From positions 62,001 through 126,000 of the forward strand of contig WPAE01000021.1 in assembly GCA_009773205.1 (NCBI GenBank): 64,000 bases of DNA. The letters run 5' to 3'. Position numbers and translations under genes: made by a program. This document shows, one piece after another, positions 24,221 to 32,737 of the stretch (the stretch's first letter is position 1; each line of letters starts with the position of its first letter). This DNA is from Ignavibacteria bacterium (lineage in GTDB: Bacteria; Bacteroidota; Ignavibacteria; Ignavibacteriales; Melioribacteraceae). The notes beneath the pieces are model-generated. The model did not search any database. It saw only the letters and a program-made list of their open reading frames with translations, and was not told the DNA's origin.

Positions 24221-24993
24221 AAGAAATACTGATAGGCGATTTTTTAATTGTGCTGTTAATATTCTTAAGAATATTAGCAATGATGATTGCGGCGCCAGTT
24301 CTCGGCAGCAACGTAATTCCTGCTATGGCTCGAATTTTTATTGCTTTTGTAATTGCATACATAGTTTTTCTAACAATTGATAAATCGAAAATTGTTCTTG
24401 ATGTAAACTTAATTTCAATATTCTTGAGCGCAATTAAAGAAATTATTACAGGAACAATAATAGGGATGGTTCTAAATTTTATTTTTTTTGGCATATCTTA
24501 CGCCGGGCACATGATTGGTTTTGACATGGGCTTGATGATGGCAGAAGTAATGAACCCTTCATCGGAAGTTCAGAACAATGTTATTGGAGAAGTATTGTTC
24601 TTCGGCAGTTTGCTGTTGTTTATTGTAATTAATGGGCATCATTTTTTAATAAGCGCAACAGTTGCTTCGTTTAATATTGTTCCAGTTGCTAAATACTCAA
24701 TTACAGAGCCATTAATAGGGCTAATAATTAAATATTCTTCTGCTGTTTTTATAATTGCTATGAAAATAGCAGCGCCAATTGTGGTCTCTTTTCTTTTGAT
24801 ACACATTGCCGAAGGAATTATTGCACGCGTAATTCCGCAAATTCAAATTATGTTTATAACTCAGCCATTAAAGATTGGACTTGGCTTCATATTTCTTTCA
24901 ATTCTAATTCCATTGTATATCTATGTAATTAAAAATCTGCTTCAAGGTTATCAAGATCAGTTATCGCAAATGTTAAACGCAATGAGCACGTAG
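24217..24993 (+). CDS. fliR: flagellar type III export protein FliR
   Basis: 258 residues with about six membrane helices. FliR features include FLRILAMMIAAPVLGSNVIP, ITGTIIGMVLNFIFFGISYA and GHMIGFDMGLMMAEVMNPSS, and the late FITQPLKIGLGFIFLSILIP. FliR completes the FliPQR gate. A single base separates it from flhB. Confidence 0.96.
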   Translation: MKEILIGDFLIVLLIFLRILAMMIAAPVLGSNVIPAMARIFIAFVIAYIVFLTIDKSKIVLDVNLISIFLSAIKEIITGTIIGMVLNFIFFGISYAGHMIGFDMGLMMAEVMNPSSEVQNNVIGEVLFFGSLLLFIVINGHHFLISATVASFNIVPVAKYSITEPLIGLIIKYSSAVFIIAMKIAAPIVVSFLLIHIAEGIIARVIPQIQIMFITQPLKIGLGFIFLSILIPLYIYVIKNLLQGYQDQLSQMLNAMST

Positions 24994-24994
24994 A

Positions 24995-26077
24995 ATGGCA
25001 GACGACGGCAAAGATAAAACCGAAGAACCGACCTCAAAGAAGCTAAGCGATGCGCGGGATGAAGGACGTGTTGCTAAAAGTGCCGAAATTAATTCTTTGG
25101 CAGTTTTCGGCTCTGGATTATTAATGCTTTATATTACTAAAAGTTCGGTTGGCAGCCAGTTTTCCGATTTAGCAATTGACTTATTTGCTTCTTTAGATAC
25201 ACTCGTTTTAAACAAAGCCATGCTTCAAACCTATTTTGTAAAATGGGCTTTATTTTTCTTTTCAGTAACCGCGCCGGTTATTTTGGCAATTATGGTTGTT
25301 TCATTAGCAAGCAATATTGCTCAAATTGGTTTTAAGTTTTCTGGAAAAGTTTTTCAGCCAAAACTTAGCAAATTTAACTTATTTGCAAATGCAAAGAGTA
25401 TGTTGTTTTCCTCGCGCTCAACAGTAGAATTATTTAAGGCTGTTGTTAAACTTACAATTATTGCACTGTTTACTTATTTAATACTGTCAAAACTTGTAGA
25501 AGATTCTTTTCAATTAGCTGAGCTTTCGGTTGAAGATACCCTGTCATTTATGATTGACGCATCATTCTCTTTAGTTTGGAAAATTGCTTTGTTCTATGTT
25601 CTTATTGCCGGATTAGATTTCTTTTTTCAAAAATTCAAATTCAAAAAAGAAATGATGATGACCAAGCAGGAAGTTAAAGATGAACATAAACAGACAGAAG
25701 GCGACCCCGAAATTAAGCAGAGAATACGCCGGCAAATGATGAAAATGGCTTTCAAGAGAATGATGAAGGATGTTCCTCAAGCCGATGTAGTTGTAACTAA
25801 CCCAACTCACTATGCAGTTGCAATTAAGTACGAAATGACTAAAGACGGTGCACCAAAAGTAATTGCAAAAGGAATGGATGAATTAGCACAGCGAATAAAG
25901 AAGATTGCTTCAGAAAATAATGTGCCGCTGCACGAAGATGTTCAGCTTGCACGAGCTTTATATAAATCATGCGATGTAGGAGATGAAATTCCAACCAAAC
26001 TCTTTAAAGCTGTAGCTCAAATACTTGCTTACATTTATCAAATGAAAAACCTTAAGAAACGAAGAAGCATTGTTTAA
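24995..26077 (+). CDS. flhB: flagellar export switch protein FlhB
   Basis: 360 residues. N-terminal motif DKTEEPTSKKLSDARDEGRV with AKSAEI, four membrane helices, the cytoplasmic KKEMMMTKQEVKDEHKQTEG and the autocleavage site NPTH (Asn about 268) in VVTNPTHYAVAIKY. Cleavage between Asn and Pro switches export from rod-hook to filament substrates together with FliK. Nothing is missing. Confidence 0.97.
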   Translation: MADDGKDKTEEPTSKKLSDARDEGRVAKSAEINSLAVFGSGLLMLYITKSSVGSQFSDLAIDLFASLDTLVLNKAMLQTYFVKWALFFFSVTAPVILAIMVVSLASNIAQIGFKFSGKVFQPKLSKFNLFANAKSMLFSSRSTVELFKAVVKLTIIALFTYLILSKLVEDSFQLAELSVEDTLSFMIDASFSLVWKIALFYVLIAGLDFFFQKFKFKKEMMMTKQEVKDEHKQTEGDPEIKQRIRRQMMKMAFKRMMKDVPQADVVVTNPTHYAVAIKYEMTKDGAPKVIAKGMDELAQRIKKIASENNVPLHEDVQLARALYKSCDVGDEIPTKLFKAVAQILAYIYQMKNLKKRRSIV

Positions 26078-26080
26078 CTT

Positions 26081-28135
26081 ATGAACAGCATTGGAAAAAA
26101 TAGCGATGTAATTCTAGCATTTGGTTTGATTCTTATGCTCGGATTAATGTTAATACCGCTTCCAGCTGGTATGTTAGATTTTCTCCTTGCGCTTAACATT
26201 ACACTCTCTGTATTAGTGCTGATAGTTGCCCTTTACATCAAATCTCCATTAGATATTTCAATATTTCCCGGATTACTTCTTGTTCTTACACTTTTCAGAT
26301 TAGGATTAAACATAAGCTCTACACGCTTAATCTTGATAGACGGATACGCAGGGCAGGTTATAGAATCTTTTGGAACGTTTGTAGTAAGCGGTAATTATGT
26401 AGTTGGCTTTATACTGTTTATAATTTTAGTTGTTATACAATTTATAGTAATAGTAAAAGGCTCGGGAAGAATTTCGGAAGTAGCTGCACGCTTTACTTTA
26501 GATGCTATGCCCGGTAAACAAATGGCAATTGATGCAGACTTAAATACCGGATTAATTACCGAATCTGATGCAAGAAAAAGAAGAGAAGCAGTTAGCCGCG
26601 AAGCAGAGTTTTACGGTGCAATGGATGGCGCAAGTAAGTTTGTAAAAGGCGATGCCATTGCAGGTTTAATTATTACTGGTGTTAATCTAATTGGCGGTTT
26701 TGTTATTGGAATTGCCCAAAGAGGAATGAGCTTTACAGATGCAGTTCAAAGCTATACAATATTAACAGTTGGAGATGGGCTTGTTTCTCAAATTCCAGCT
26801 CTAATTATTGCAACTGCTGCCGGTTTGGTTGTTACAAGAAGCGCAAGCGGCAGCTCGCTCGATTTCCAAATGAAGACACAGTTGTTTTCTAACCCGCGTG
26901 TTTTAGGAACAGTTTCCGGTGCTTCTTTCATGTTTGCCTTAATTCCTGGTATGCCAACTCTGCCATTCGTAATTATAAGTTTAGCCTTAGGGGCAGTTTC
27001 TTACTTTTCTAAAAAGAACAACTTAGCTGAGCAGCTAACTGTTGAAGAAGAAGGAAATGCGGCTACCGAACCAGCACCAGAAGAAAAAGTTGAGCAATAC
27101 CTGCAAGTTGATCCAATTGAAGTGGAAATTGGTTATGGCTTAATAACTCTTGTTGATGAAAAACAAGGCGGTAATTTATTTCAGAAAATTTCTTCTACCA
27201 GAAAATTAATTGCATTAGAGTATGGGGTTTTAATTCCACCAGTTCGTGTGCGCGATAATCTGCAGCTTTCTCCTAATGAATATATTATTAAAATTAAGGG
27301 CAATGTTGTTTCTAATTACGAAATTTATCCGGATAGAATGCTTGCTATGAATCCTGGTATGATAAGCGAAGTTGTAAATGGCTTGCCAACAACAGACCCT
27401 GCTTTTAACTTGCAAAGTTATTGGATAACAATTGATGAAAAAGAAAAAGCCGAAATGCTTGGCTTTACAGTGGTGGATTGCATCTCGGTAATCACTACAC
27501 ATTTGCAGGAAGTACTGAAACGTAATTTCGAAAAAATTCTCACGCGTCAAGACGTTAAACAGCTTCTAGAAAATATTAAGAAAGAATATGCTGCAGTTGT
27601 AGAAGAAATTAACCCAGATATACTCAACCTTGGCACAATTCAAAAAGTTTTACAAAACTTGCTCAAAGAAAATATTCCAATTAAAGATTTTGTGCAAATT
27701 CTTGAAGCATTGATTGATTATTCTAAGACTACCAAAAATGTAGATGTGCTTACCGAATATGTAAGACATACAATTGGTGAAACAATTGCAGGTATGTACC
27801 GAGATCAAAATGGAATTGTACACGCTGTTGCGCTCAGCGAATCATTAGAAGCTGCAATAACAAAATCTTTGCAGGCGCAAAAAGATAACATTGTTACACT
27901 TGGACTTCCACCGGCGGTTTTGCGCGACTTAAATTACCAGCTTAAAGCAGCTTTAGAAAAATTTAACTCGCTTGGCTATCCGCCTATTTTAGTTACTTCG
28001 GCAACTATTCGTCCTTACTTTTATAGATTAATAAACAGCAGTTTTCCAGATTGGACTATTCTTTCTTATTCGGAGCTGCCTGCTAATATAGAGCTAGAGT
28101 TTATAGGAAAAATTGAGGTACTAAATGCAAATTAA
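26081..28135 (+). CDS. flhA: flagellar export protein FlhA
   Basis: 684 residues, standard length. Eight membrane helices in the first 310 residues, the conserved FHIPEP loop (KGSGRISEVAARFTLDAMPG and KQMAIDADLNTG, about 126-160) and the cytoplasmic ring domain with LLENIKKEYAAVVEEI and the chaperone-binding part. It forms the nonameric export ring under FliPQR and uses the proton motive force. Overlaps flhF by 11 bases. Confidence 0.97.
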   Translation: MNSIGKNSDVILAFGLILMLGLMLIPLPAGMLDFLLALNITLSVLVLIVALYIKSPLDISIFPGLLLVLTLFRLGLNISSTRLILIDGYAGQVIESFGTFVVSGNYVVGFILFIILVVIQFIVIVKGSGRISEVAARFTLDAMPGKQMAIDADLNTGLITESDARKRREAVSREAEFYGAMDGASKFVKGDAIAGLIITGVNLIGGFVIGIAQRGMSFTDAVQSYTILTVGDGLVSQIPALIIATAAGLVVTRSASGSSLDFQMKTQLFSNPRVLGTVSGASFMFALIPGMPTLPFVIISLALGAVSYFSKKNNLAEQLTVEEEGNAATEPAPEEKVEQYLQVDPIEVEIGYGLITLVDEKQGGNLFQKISSTRKLIALEYGVLIPPVRVRDNLQLSPNEYIIKIKGNVVSNYEIYPDRMLAMNPGMISEVVNGLPTTDPAFNLQSYWITIDEKEKAEMLGFTVVDCISVITTHLQEVLKRNFEKILTRQDVKQLLENIKKEYAAVVEEINPDILNLGTIQKVLQNLLKENIPIKDFVQILEALIDYSKTTKNVDVLTEYVRHTIGETIAGMYRDQNGIVHAVALSESLEAAITKSLQAQKDNIVTLGLPPAVLRDLNYQLKAALEKFNSLGYPPILVTSATIRPYFYRLINSSFPDWTILSYSELPANIELEFIGKIEVLNAN

Positions 28136-29240
28136 GAAATATGTAGCTGCATCTCTTAAAGAAGCAACACAACAAATGAAAAATGAACTTGGAGTTGAAG
28201 CTCTAATTCTTGGCACCCGCGTAATTGAAAATGATAAGCGATACGGCTTGAAAAAAATGTATGAAATTACTGCCGGAATTGATCAACCTGTGAAGGCTAA
28301 AACCCCAAATCCATCAAGAGAAGAATTTGATGCAATTGATAATTTTCAAACAGAACTTGAAAAATTGACAAAGAAAATAGTTCAGCACACTGAAACAAAA
28401 GCCTCTATAGGAGAAACAAAAACAAAAGTTGAAAAAACAGACACAAACAAGAAGTTAGAAAGAGAAATTGATGAAATTGCAGATGTTCTTGAACAGCGGG
28501 AAGTTTCTAAAACAATAATTAAGTCTATCACAAAACATTTGTACGACTCGGCAGGTTTTATAGAAAGCTCTAACTTGGAAAGCTTTTTACTTTCCACCAT
28601 TGCTTCTATGATACCAACTACAACTTTTAAGGTTAGCAAAAACAAAGCAGTAAAAATTGCTCTCGTTGGACCAACAGGCGTTGGAAAAACAACTTGTATT
28701 GCAAAACTTGCTGTAATATCAAAAATAATTCACAAACTGAAAGTCGGGTTAATTTCTATAGACACATACAGGCTCGGCGCAATTGATCAGCTTCGCATCT
28801 TTTCCGAAATAAGCGATATAGAAATGGCTGTTGCCTTCGAAGCAGAAGACATACCAAAACTTGTTAAGAAGTTTAAGGGTAAAGACTTGATCTTTATTGA
28901 TACTGTTGGACGAAGCCAGAAAGCAAAAGATAATTTGGAGCAAATCAGAAAATATTTAGATGCCGCACAAGTTGACGAAACTATTCTAGTTGCAAATGCT
29001 ACAAGTTCTACTCGCACTTTGAATGATGTAGCAGAAAAATTTAAACCACTAAAATATACTTCGGTAATATTCTCTAAGATTGATGAAGCTGTTGCTTACG
29101 GCAACATAATGAATTTGGCTGTTACGCATAATACACCGGTTATGTTTTTAACTAATGGGCAGGTAATTCCGGATGACATACTTTCTGTTAATCCGGCATT
29201 TCTAGCAAACTTAATTTTCAGCGGTAAGCTTTATAAATGA
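28125..29240 (+). CDS. flhF: flagellar SRP-like GTPase FlhF
   Basis: 371 residues. The N-terminal B domain (QIKKYVAASLKEATQQMKNE) is followed by a variable linker, then the SRP-type GTPase: Walker A VGPTGVGKTTCIAKLAV at about 181, the YRLGAIDQLRIFSEI insertion-box helix, DTVGRSQ (G3) and late GQVIPDDILS. FlhF sets the site and number of flagella, usually polar. Together with flhG directly downstream it suggests a controlled, probably polar or few-flagella pattern. Confidence 0.96.
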   Translation: MQIKKYVAASLKEATQQMKNELGVEALILGTRVIENDKRYGLKKMYEITAGIDQPVKAKTPNPSREEFDAIDNFQTELEKLTKKIVQHTETKASIGETKTKVEKTDTNKKLEREIDEIADVLEQREVSKTIIKSITKHLYDSAGFIESSNLESFLLSTIASMIPTTTFKVSKNKAVKIALVGPTGVGKTTCIAKLAVISKIIHKLKVGLISIDTYRLGAIDQLRIFSEISDIEMAVAFEAEDIPKLVKKFKGKDLIFIDTVGRSQKAKDNLEQIRKYLDAAQVDETILVANATSSTRTLNDVAEKFKPLKYTSVIFSKIDEAVAYGNIMNLAVTHNTPVMFLTNGQVIPDDILSVNPAFLANLIFSGKLYK

Positions 29241-30076
29241 ATGGACAAGCATCACGGCTTATACAACTTAGACAGCTTGAAGAAAGAGGGAAAAAATTTT
29301 CAACTTCTAAGATCGTTTCTATCTGTTCCGGAAAAGGAGGAACGGGAAAGACATTCTTTGCCGCTAACTTTGCTTACCAGCTAACTCGAACTGGTAACAA
29401 AGTATTGTTGATTGATCTCGATCTCAATTTTTCTAACCTTAATATTCTGCTTAACCAGGCTGCTAAAGATGTAATCTCAGAATTTTTTGAACAGAGAAAA
29501 TCTCTCAGTGAAATAATTTATAATTATGATAAAAATCTCCACTTGGTTTTTGGCGATTCTGGCAGAGAAGACTACCCGCGTATTAGCAAAGAAGTCCTCG
29601 AATATCTTTTTATTTCGATCCTCAAAATTTCTAATAATTATGATTACATAATACTCGATTCCTCTGCCGGAGCAGATGAGCTTACTTTGTATCAACTTAT
29701 CCGTTCTGATTTTAATATAATTGTAACATCGCCAGAGCCAACAGCTGTTATGGATGCTTATGTAATATTTAAGCTCTTAAGCTCGGCTAATTTCTCCGGA
29801 GAAAAGCTTGTTGTAGTAAATAAGTGTACAGAAGAAGATGCACAAACTGCATTTACAAATCTCTTCGCCGCCGCCAAACATTTCTTAGGCGAAGAGCCAA
29901 AATTTCTTGGCGCAATTTCGTTTGATGAGGCTGTACACAAATCCATTGTTCGCCAAGAACTTCTAACAGAGGCTGTTCCCCAAAGCAGCCCTGCAAAAGA
30001 AATTACTGCTATTGTAAATAGCTTTGTTAGTTTCGCGCAAGTGGCTAATAATAACCACAACCGATTTATAATCTGA
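29237..30076 (+). CDS. flhG: flagellar number regulator FlhG (MinD/ParA-type ATPase)
   Basis: 279 residues. The N-terminal ASRLIQLRQLEER helix resembles the DQAxxLR segment that stimulates FlhF; it is followed by the deviant Walker A CSGKGGTGKTFFAANFAYQL (about 31-50), LLIDLDLNFSNLNILL and IILDSSAGADE (switch region) and a C-terminal helix. FlhG restrains flagellar number and can bind FleQ-type activators and FliM/FliN. Overlaps flhF; last gene of the second block. Confidence 0.93.
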   Translation: MNGQASRLIQLRQLEERGKKFSTSKIVSICSGKGGTGKTFFAANFAYQLTRTGNKVLLIDLDLNFSNLNILLNQAAKDVISEFFEQRKSLSEIIYNYDKNLHLVFGDSGREDYPRISKEVLEYLFISILKISNNYDYIILDSSAGADELTLYQLIRSDFNIIVTSPEPTAVMDAYVIFKLLSSANFSGEKLVVVNKCTEEDAQTAFTNLFAAAKHFLGEEPKFLGAISFDEAVHKSIVRQELLTEAVPQSSPAKEITAIVNSFVSFAQVANNNHNRFII

Positions 30077-30140
30077 ACCAAAAAACCTCAAAAACCGTCC
30101 ATTTTCTTTTCTTTTCAGATAAATGCCCTAAATTCTAAAG

Positions 30141-30156
30141 TGGTATAAGGTTTGCA
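30141..30156 (+). promoter_or_regulatory. sigma-54 promoter of the fliA block
   Basis: TGGTATAAGGTTTGCA has GG and GC ten bases apart and the full TTTGCA -12 element. The predicted start near 30167 leaves a 17-base leader before the small membrane protein gene. The 107-bp gap that holds it lies between flhG and the fliA block, so it probably drives the sigma-28 gene and the following regulators. Confidence 0.7.
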
Positions 30157-30183
30157 ATTTGTACTGTAAAAAACAATAGAAAT

Positions 30184-30420
30184 ATGAATAAAATAGTATT
30201 GCGGTTTGGACTTTTAATCTTCTTCTTCTCGGTAATATTTTTTACACAACGCGGTCTTGCAATAGAAAAAGTACTTCTTAATTCTTTCGCAATTTTCATC
30301 TTAGTTACAACAATGCTGAGTTTAATTGTCATCGGTTTGATAAAAGCAATAAATAATAATTCGCTCAGCAAATTAGGCGACATATCAGATCAATTAGCAG
30401 GAAATAAAGATCATGAGTAA
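30184..30420 (+). CDS. small two-helix membrane protein
   Basis: 78 residues with two hydrophobic helices, about 5-25 (VLRFGLLIFFFSVIFFTQRG) and 33-58 (SFAIFILVTTMLSLIVIGLI), and a short polar tail. No family recognised. Its stop overlaps the fliA start by eight bases and a sigma-54-like promoter precedes it, so it is co-expressed with the sigma factor. A role in membrane sensing or as leader for fliA translation is possible but unsupported. Confidence 0.65.
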   Translation: MNKIVLRFGLLIFFFSVIFFTQRGLAIEKVLLNSFAIFILVTTMLSLIVIGLIKAINNNSLSKLGDISDQLAGNKDHE

Positions 30421-30967
30421 CGCAGCACTTTGGGCTTCGTATAAAGAGAAACCATCTCCCGAATTGAAAAAACAAATTGTGTTAAACTATGTGAACTTGG
30501 TTCACTATGTAATACACAGAACAAATTTGATTCAGAGCGCATTGTTAGACCGCCGCGATTATTTTCAGTTTGGAATTGAAGGTTTAAGCGAAGCAATTGA
30601 CCGTTTCGATCCAGACTATGGAACAAAGTTCGAGACCTATGCAATTCAACGCATTCGTGGTAAAATTTATGATGAGCTGCGCAAGTACAACGATAAGTTT
30701 GAACATGTTCTTGAGCCGGAAGCAACAACTATGTTTCCTACTTCTACTTTGTCTGTTAATCAATCTATTGGCGAAGATGATAGACTGCTGGATATGATTA
30801 AAGAACTTAACGAAAGAGAGAGAACAATTCTAAGTCTATACTACTACGAAGACCTTAACTATAAAGATATTGCTCAAGTGCTCAGCATTACTGTTTCAAG
30901 AGTATCACAAATTCATTCCAGAATTCTTAATTCCCTAAAATTAAAATTGGCAAAATATAATGCTTGA
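30413..30967 (+). CDS. fliA: flagellar sigma factor FliA (sigma-28), short form
   Basis: 184 residues, about 55 shorter than typical FliA. Region 2 is present (LVHYVIHRTNLIQSALLDRR, YFQFGIEGLSEAIDRFDPDY, GTKFETYAIQRIRGKIYDEL) and region 4 is present (LNERERTILSLYYYEDLNYK, DIAQVLSITVSRVSQIHSRI). The stretch between them is only about 45 residues and lacks the helical region 3 that normally follows the RIRGAxxDELR motif. It should still recognise -10 and -35 elements of late flagellar genes. No FlgM anti-sigma gene is visible in the window. Overlaps its neighbours on both sides. Confidence 0.88.
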   Translation: MSNAALWASYKEKPSPELKKQIVLNYVNLVHYVIHRTNLIQSALLDRRDYFQFGIEGLSEAIDRFDPDYGTKFETYAIQRIRGKIYDELRKYNDKFEHVLEPEATTMFPTSTLSVNQSIGEDDRLLDMIKELNERERTILSLYYYEDLNYKDIAQVLSITVSRVSQIHSRILNSLKLKLAKYNA

Positions 30968-31847
30968 AATTAAGAACGCAGAAGCTAAAGAGAAGATTAA
31001 AAAACATCTTTCTAATATCGGAACACTACCTTCGGTGCCGCAAATAATTACAGAAGTTTCAACTTTGTTAGACAGCGACAGAACCAGCGCTTCGGATCTT
31101 TGCAAAGTAATTTCAAAAGATCAAGCCATTGTTACTAAAATTCTTGCTGTTGCAAACTCTCCGCTTTATGGTTTGCCAAGAAGAGTTTCTACAATTGAAT
31201 TTGCTGTGGTTATTATAGGATTTGAGCACATGAAAAATATTCTTGTAGCTCTTTCTCTTGTTGAAGCATTCAAAAGCAGAAGCACATCAACTTGGGACCA
31301 TCATTCTTATTGGAGCCATTCTTTATTAACTGCAACAGCAGCAAAAAGAATTGCCGATGATTTGCATTATCCTAAATCTGGAGAAGTTTTTACTGCAGGT
31401 TTATTGCATGATTTGGGGTTAGTTGTTCTTCAGCGCTACATGAACTCCGATTTCACTAAAATAGTTAAGCTTGTTGAAGAACAACAGATTAGCCACTACA
31501 ATGCCGAAATAGAAGTGTTAGGATTTACACATCAGGATATAGCCGAGTTCTTGCTAGAAAAGTGGAACTTTCCTCCATACATAATCGAATCAGTATTGTA
31601 TCATCATAATCCATCGTTGGCAGAAAATGGCAAAGTATTAGCTTCTTTAGTTCACTTAGCAGATTACATGACACAAAAACTAAACATTGGTGCTTTTAAT
31701 TGGGATGACAACTTAACCCTTGATGAAAACGTGATTGATATACTAGGATTTGGGAACTTGGAATACTTAGAAACATTTATGCAGACATACGAGCCGCTGT
31801 TTAGGAGCCATTTAGAATCAATAACAGAAAACAATAAAATAATGTGA
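30960..31847 (+). CDS. HDOD domain protein 1
   Basis: 295 residues, almost entirely one HDOD domain: IGTLPSVPQIITEVSTLLDS at the start, LAVANSPLYGLPRRVSTIEF AVV in the middle (written in two parts), TAGLLHDLGLVVLQRYM with an intact HD pair, and VLYHHNPSLAENGKVLASLV near the end. HDOD proteins are related to HD phosphohydrolases but are mostly signalling scaffolds, often in c-di-GMP or two-component networks. It is closely similar to the next gene, so the two arose by tandem duplication. Overlaps fliA by eight bases. Confidence 0.88.
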   Translation: MLEIKNAEAKEKIKKHLSNIGTLPSVPQIITEVSTLLDSDRTSASDLCKVISKDQAIVTKILAVANSPLYGLPRRVSTIEFAVVIIGFEHMKNILVALSLVEAFKSRSTSTWDHHSYWSHSLLTATAAKRIADDLHYPKSGEVFTAGLLHDLGLVVLQRYMNSDFTKIVKLVEEQQISHYNAEIEVLGFTHQDIAEFLLEKWNFPPYIIESVLYHHNPSLAENGKVLASLVHLADYMTQKLNIGAFNWDDNLTLDENVIDILGFGNLEYLETFMQTYEPLFRSHLESITENNKIM

Positions 31848-31855
31848 GTTTTTTT

Positions 31856-32737
31856 ATGACAACTGCAATAACAGATTTTACTCAAAGAAGAGAAAGAACA
31901 GAGCTAATATTAAAGAAAGTGAACACGTTAGCTCCGCTTCCGAAAATATTGCAAGAAATTCTACAACTATTGAATGATTTTAACACAAGTCCGCACACAC
32001 TAGCCAAAGCAATCTCAAAAGACCAAAGCGTTGTGCTGAAGATTTTAACAATTGCCAACTCCCCTTTCTATGGTTTAACCAAGCGTGTGTCTTCAATTGA
32101 GTTTGCAATTATGATTCTTGGATACGACGAAATAAGAAACATTGTTTCCGCTCTTTCTCTAATGGAATCTATGAAGAACAAGAGCGATCAGTACTTGGAT
32201 CAAAAAGTTTTCTGGATGCACTCTTACTTAACTGCAACAATTGCTAAAAAGTTAGCAATGGACCTTGGCTTGGAAAAACATGGCGAAGCTTTTATTGGAG
32301 GTTTATTGCACGACTTGGGCATTTCGGTAATTCACAGATTTATGCACACAGATTTTGTAGCTATATACGAGTTGGTTGCAAACGGATCTGCATACAACGA
32401 AGCTGAATTACAAATACTAGGCTTAAACCACGGAGAAGTTGGAGAATCTTTATTGAAGTATTGGAACATTCCAGAGCTGATTACCGATATTGTTAAATAC
32501 CATCATCAGCCGTATATGTCTCAGCAGGCTCCTACGCTGGCTTCGGTTGTGCATCTTGCAGATTATATGACGCAAATGTTAAAGGTGGGCGAGCTGAAAA
32601 TGGATACCTTTGTTGAACTAGATCATCATATTTTCTCTACACTGCACGTAAAAGATTTAACAGAGCTCTCTCATTTTATTGAAGGTTACCGCGAACCGCT
32701 TAAAGCTCAAATGGAATCGTTAAAGTATTTGATATGA
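31856..32737 (+). CDS. HDOD domain protein 2
   Basis: 293 residues from the ATG at 31856 (GTGAG ribosome site upstream; a GTG at 31844 overlapping the first HDOD gene is possible). Motifs run parallel to the first copy: LAPLPKILQEILQLLNDFNT, ILTIANSPFYGLTKRVSSIE, FIGGLLHDLGISVIHRFM and IVKYHHQPYMSQQAPTLASV. The pairing with the first HDOD gene within the fliA operon suggests that they act together, perhaps with the degenerate kinase that follows and overlaps by four bases. Confidence 0.87.
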   Translation: MTTAITDFTQRRERTELILKKVNTLAPLPKILQEILQLLNDFNTSPHTLAKAISKDQSVVLKILTIANSPFYGLTKRVSSIEFAIMILGYDEIRNIVSALSLMESMKNKSDQYLDQKVFWMHSYLTATIAKKLAMDLGLEKHGEAFIGGLLHDLGISVIHRFMHTDFVAIYELVANGSAYNEAELQILGLNHGEVGESLLKYWNIPELITDIVKYHHQPYMSQQAPTLASVVHLADYMTQMLKVGELKMDTFVELDHHIFSTLHVKDLTELSHFIEGYREPLKAQMESLKYLI

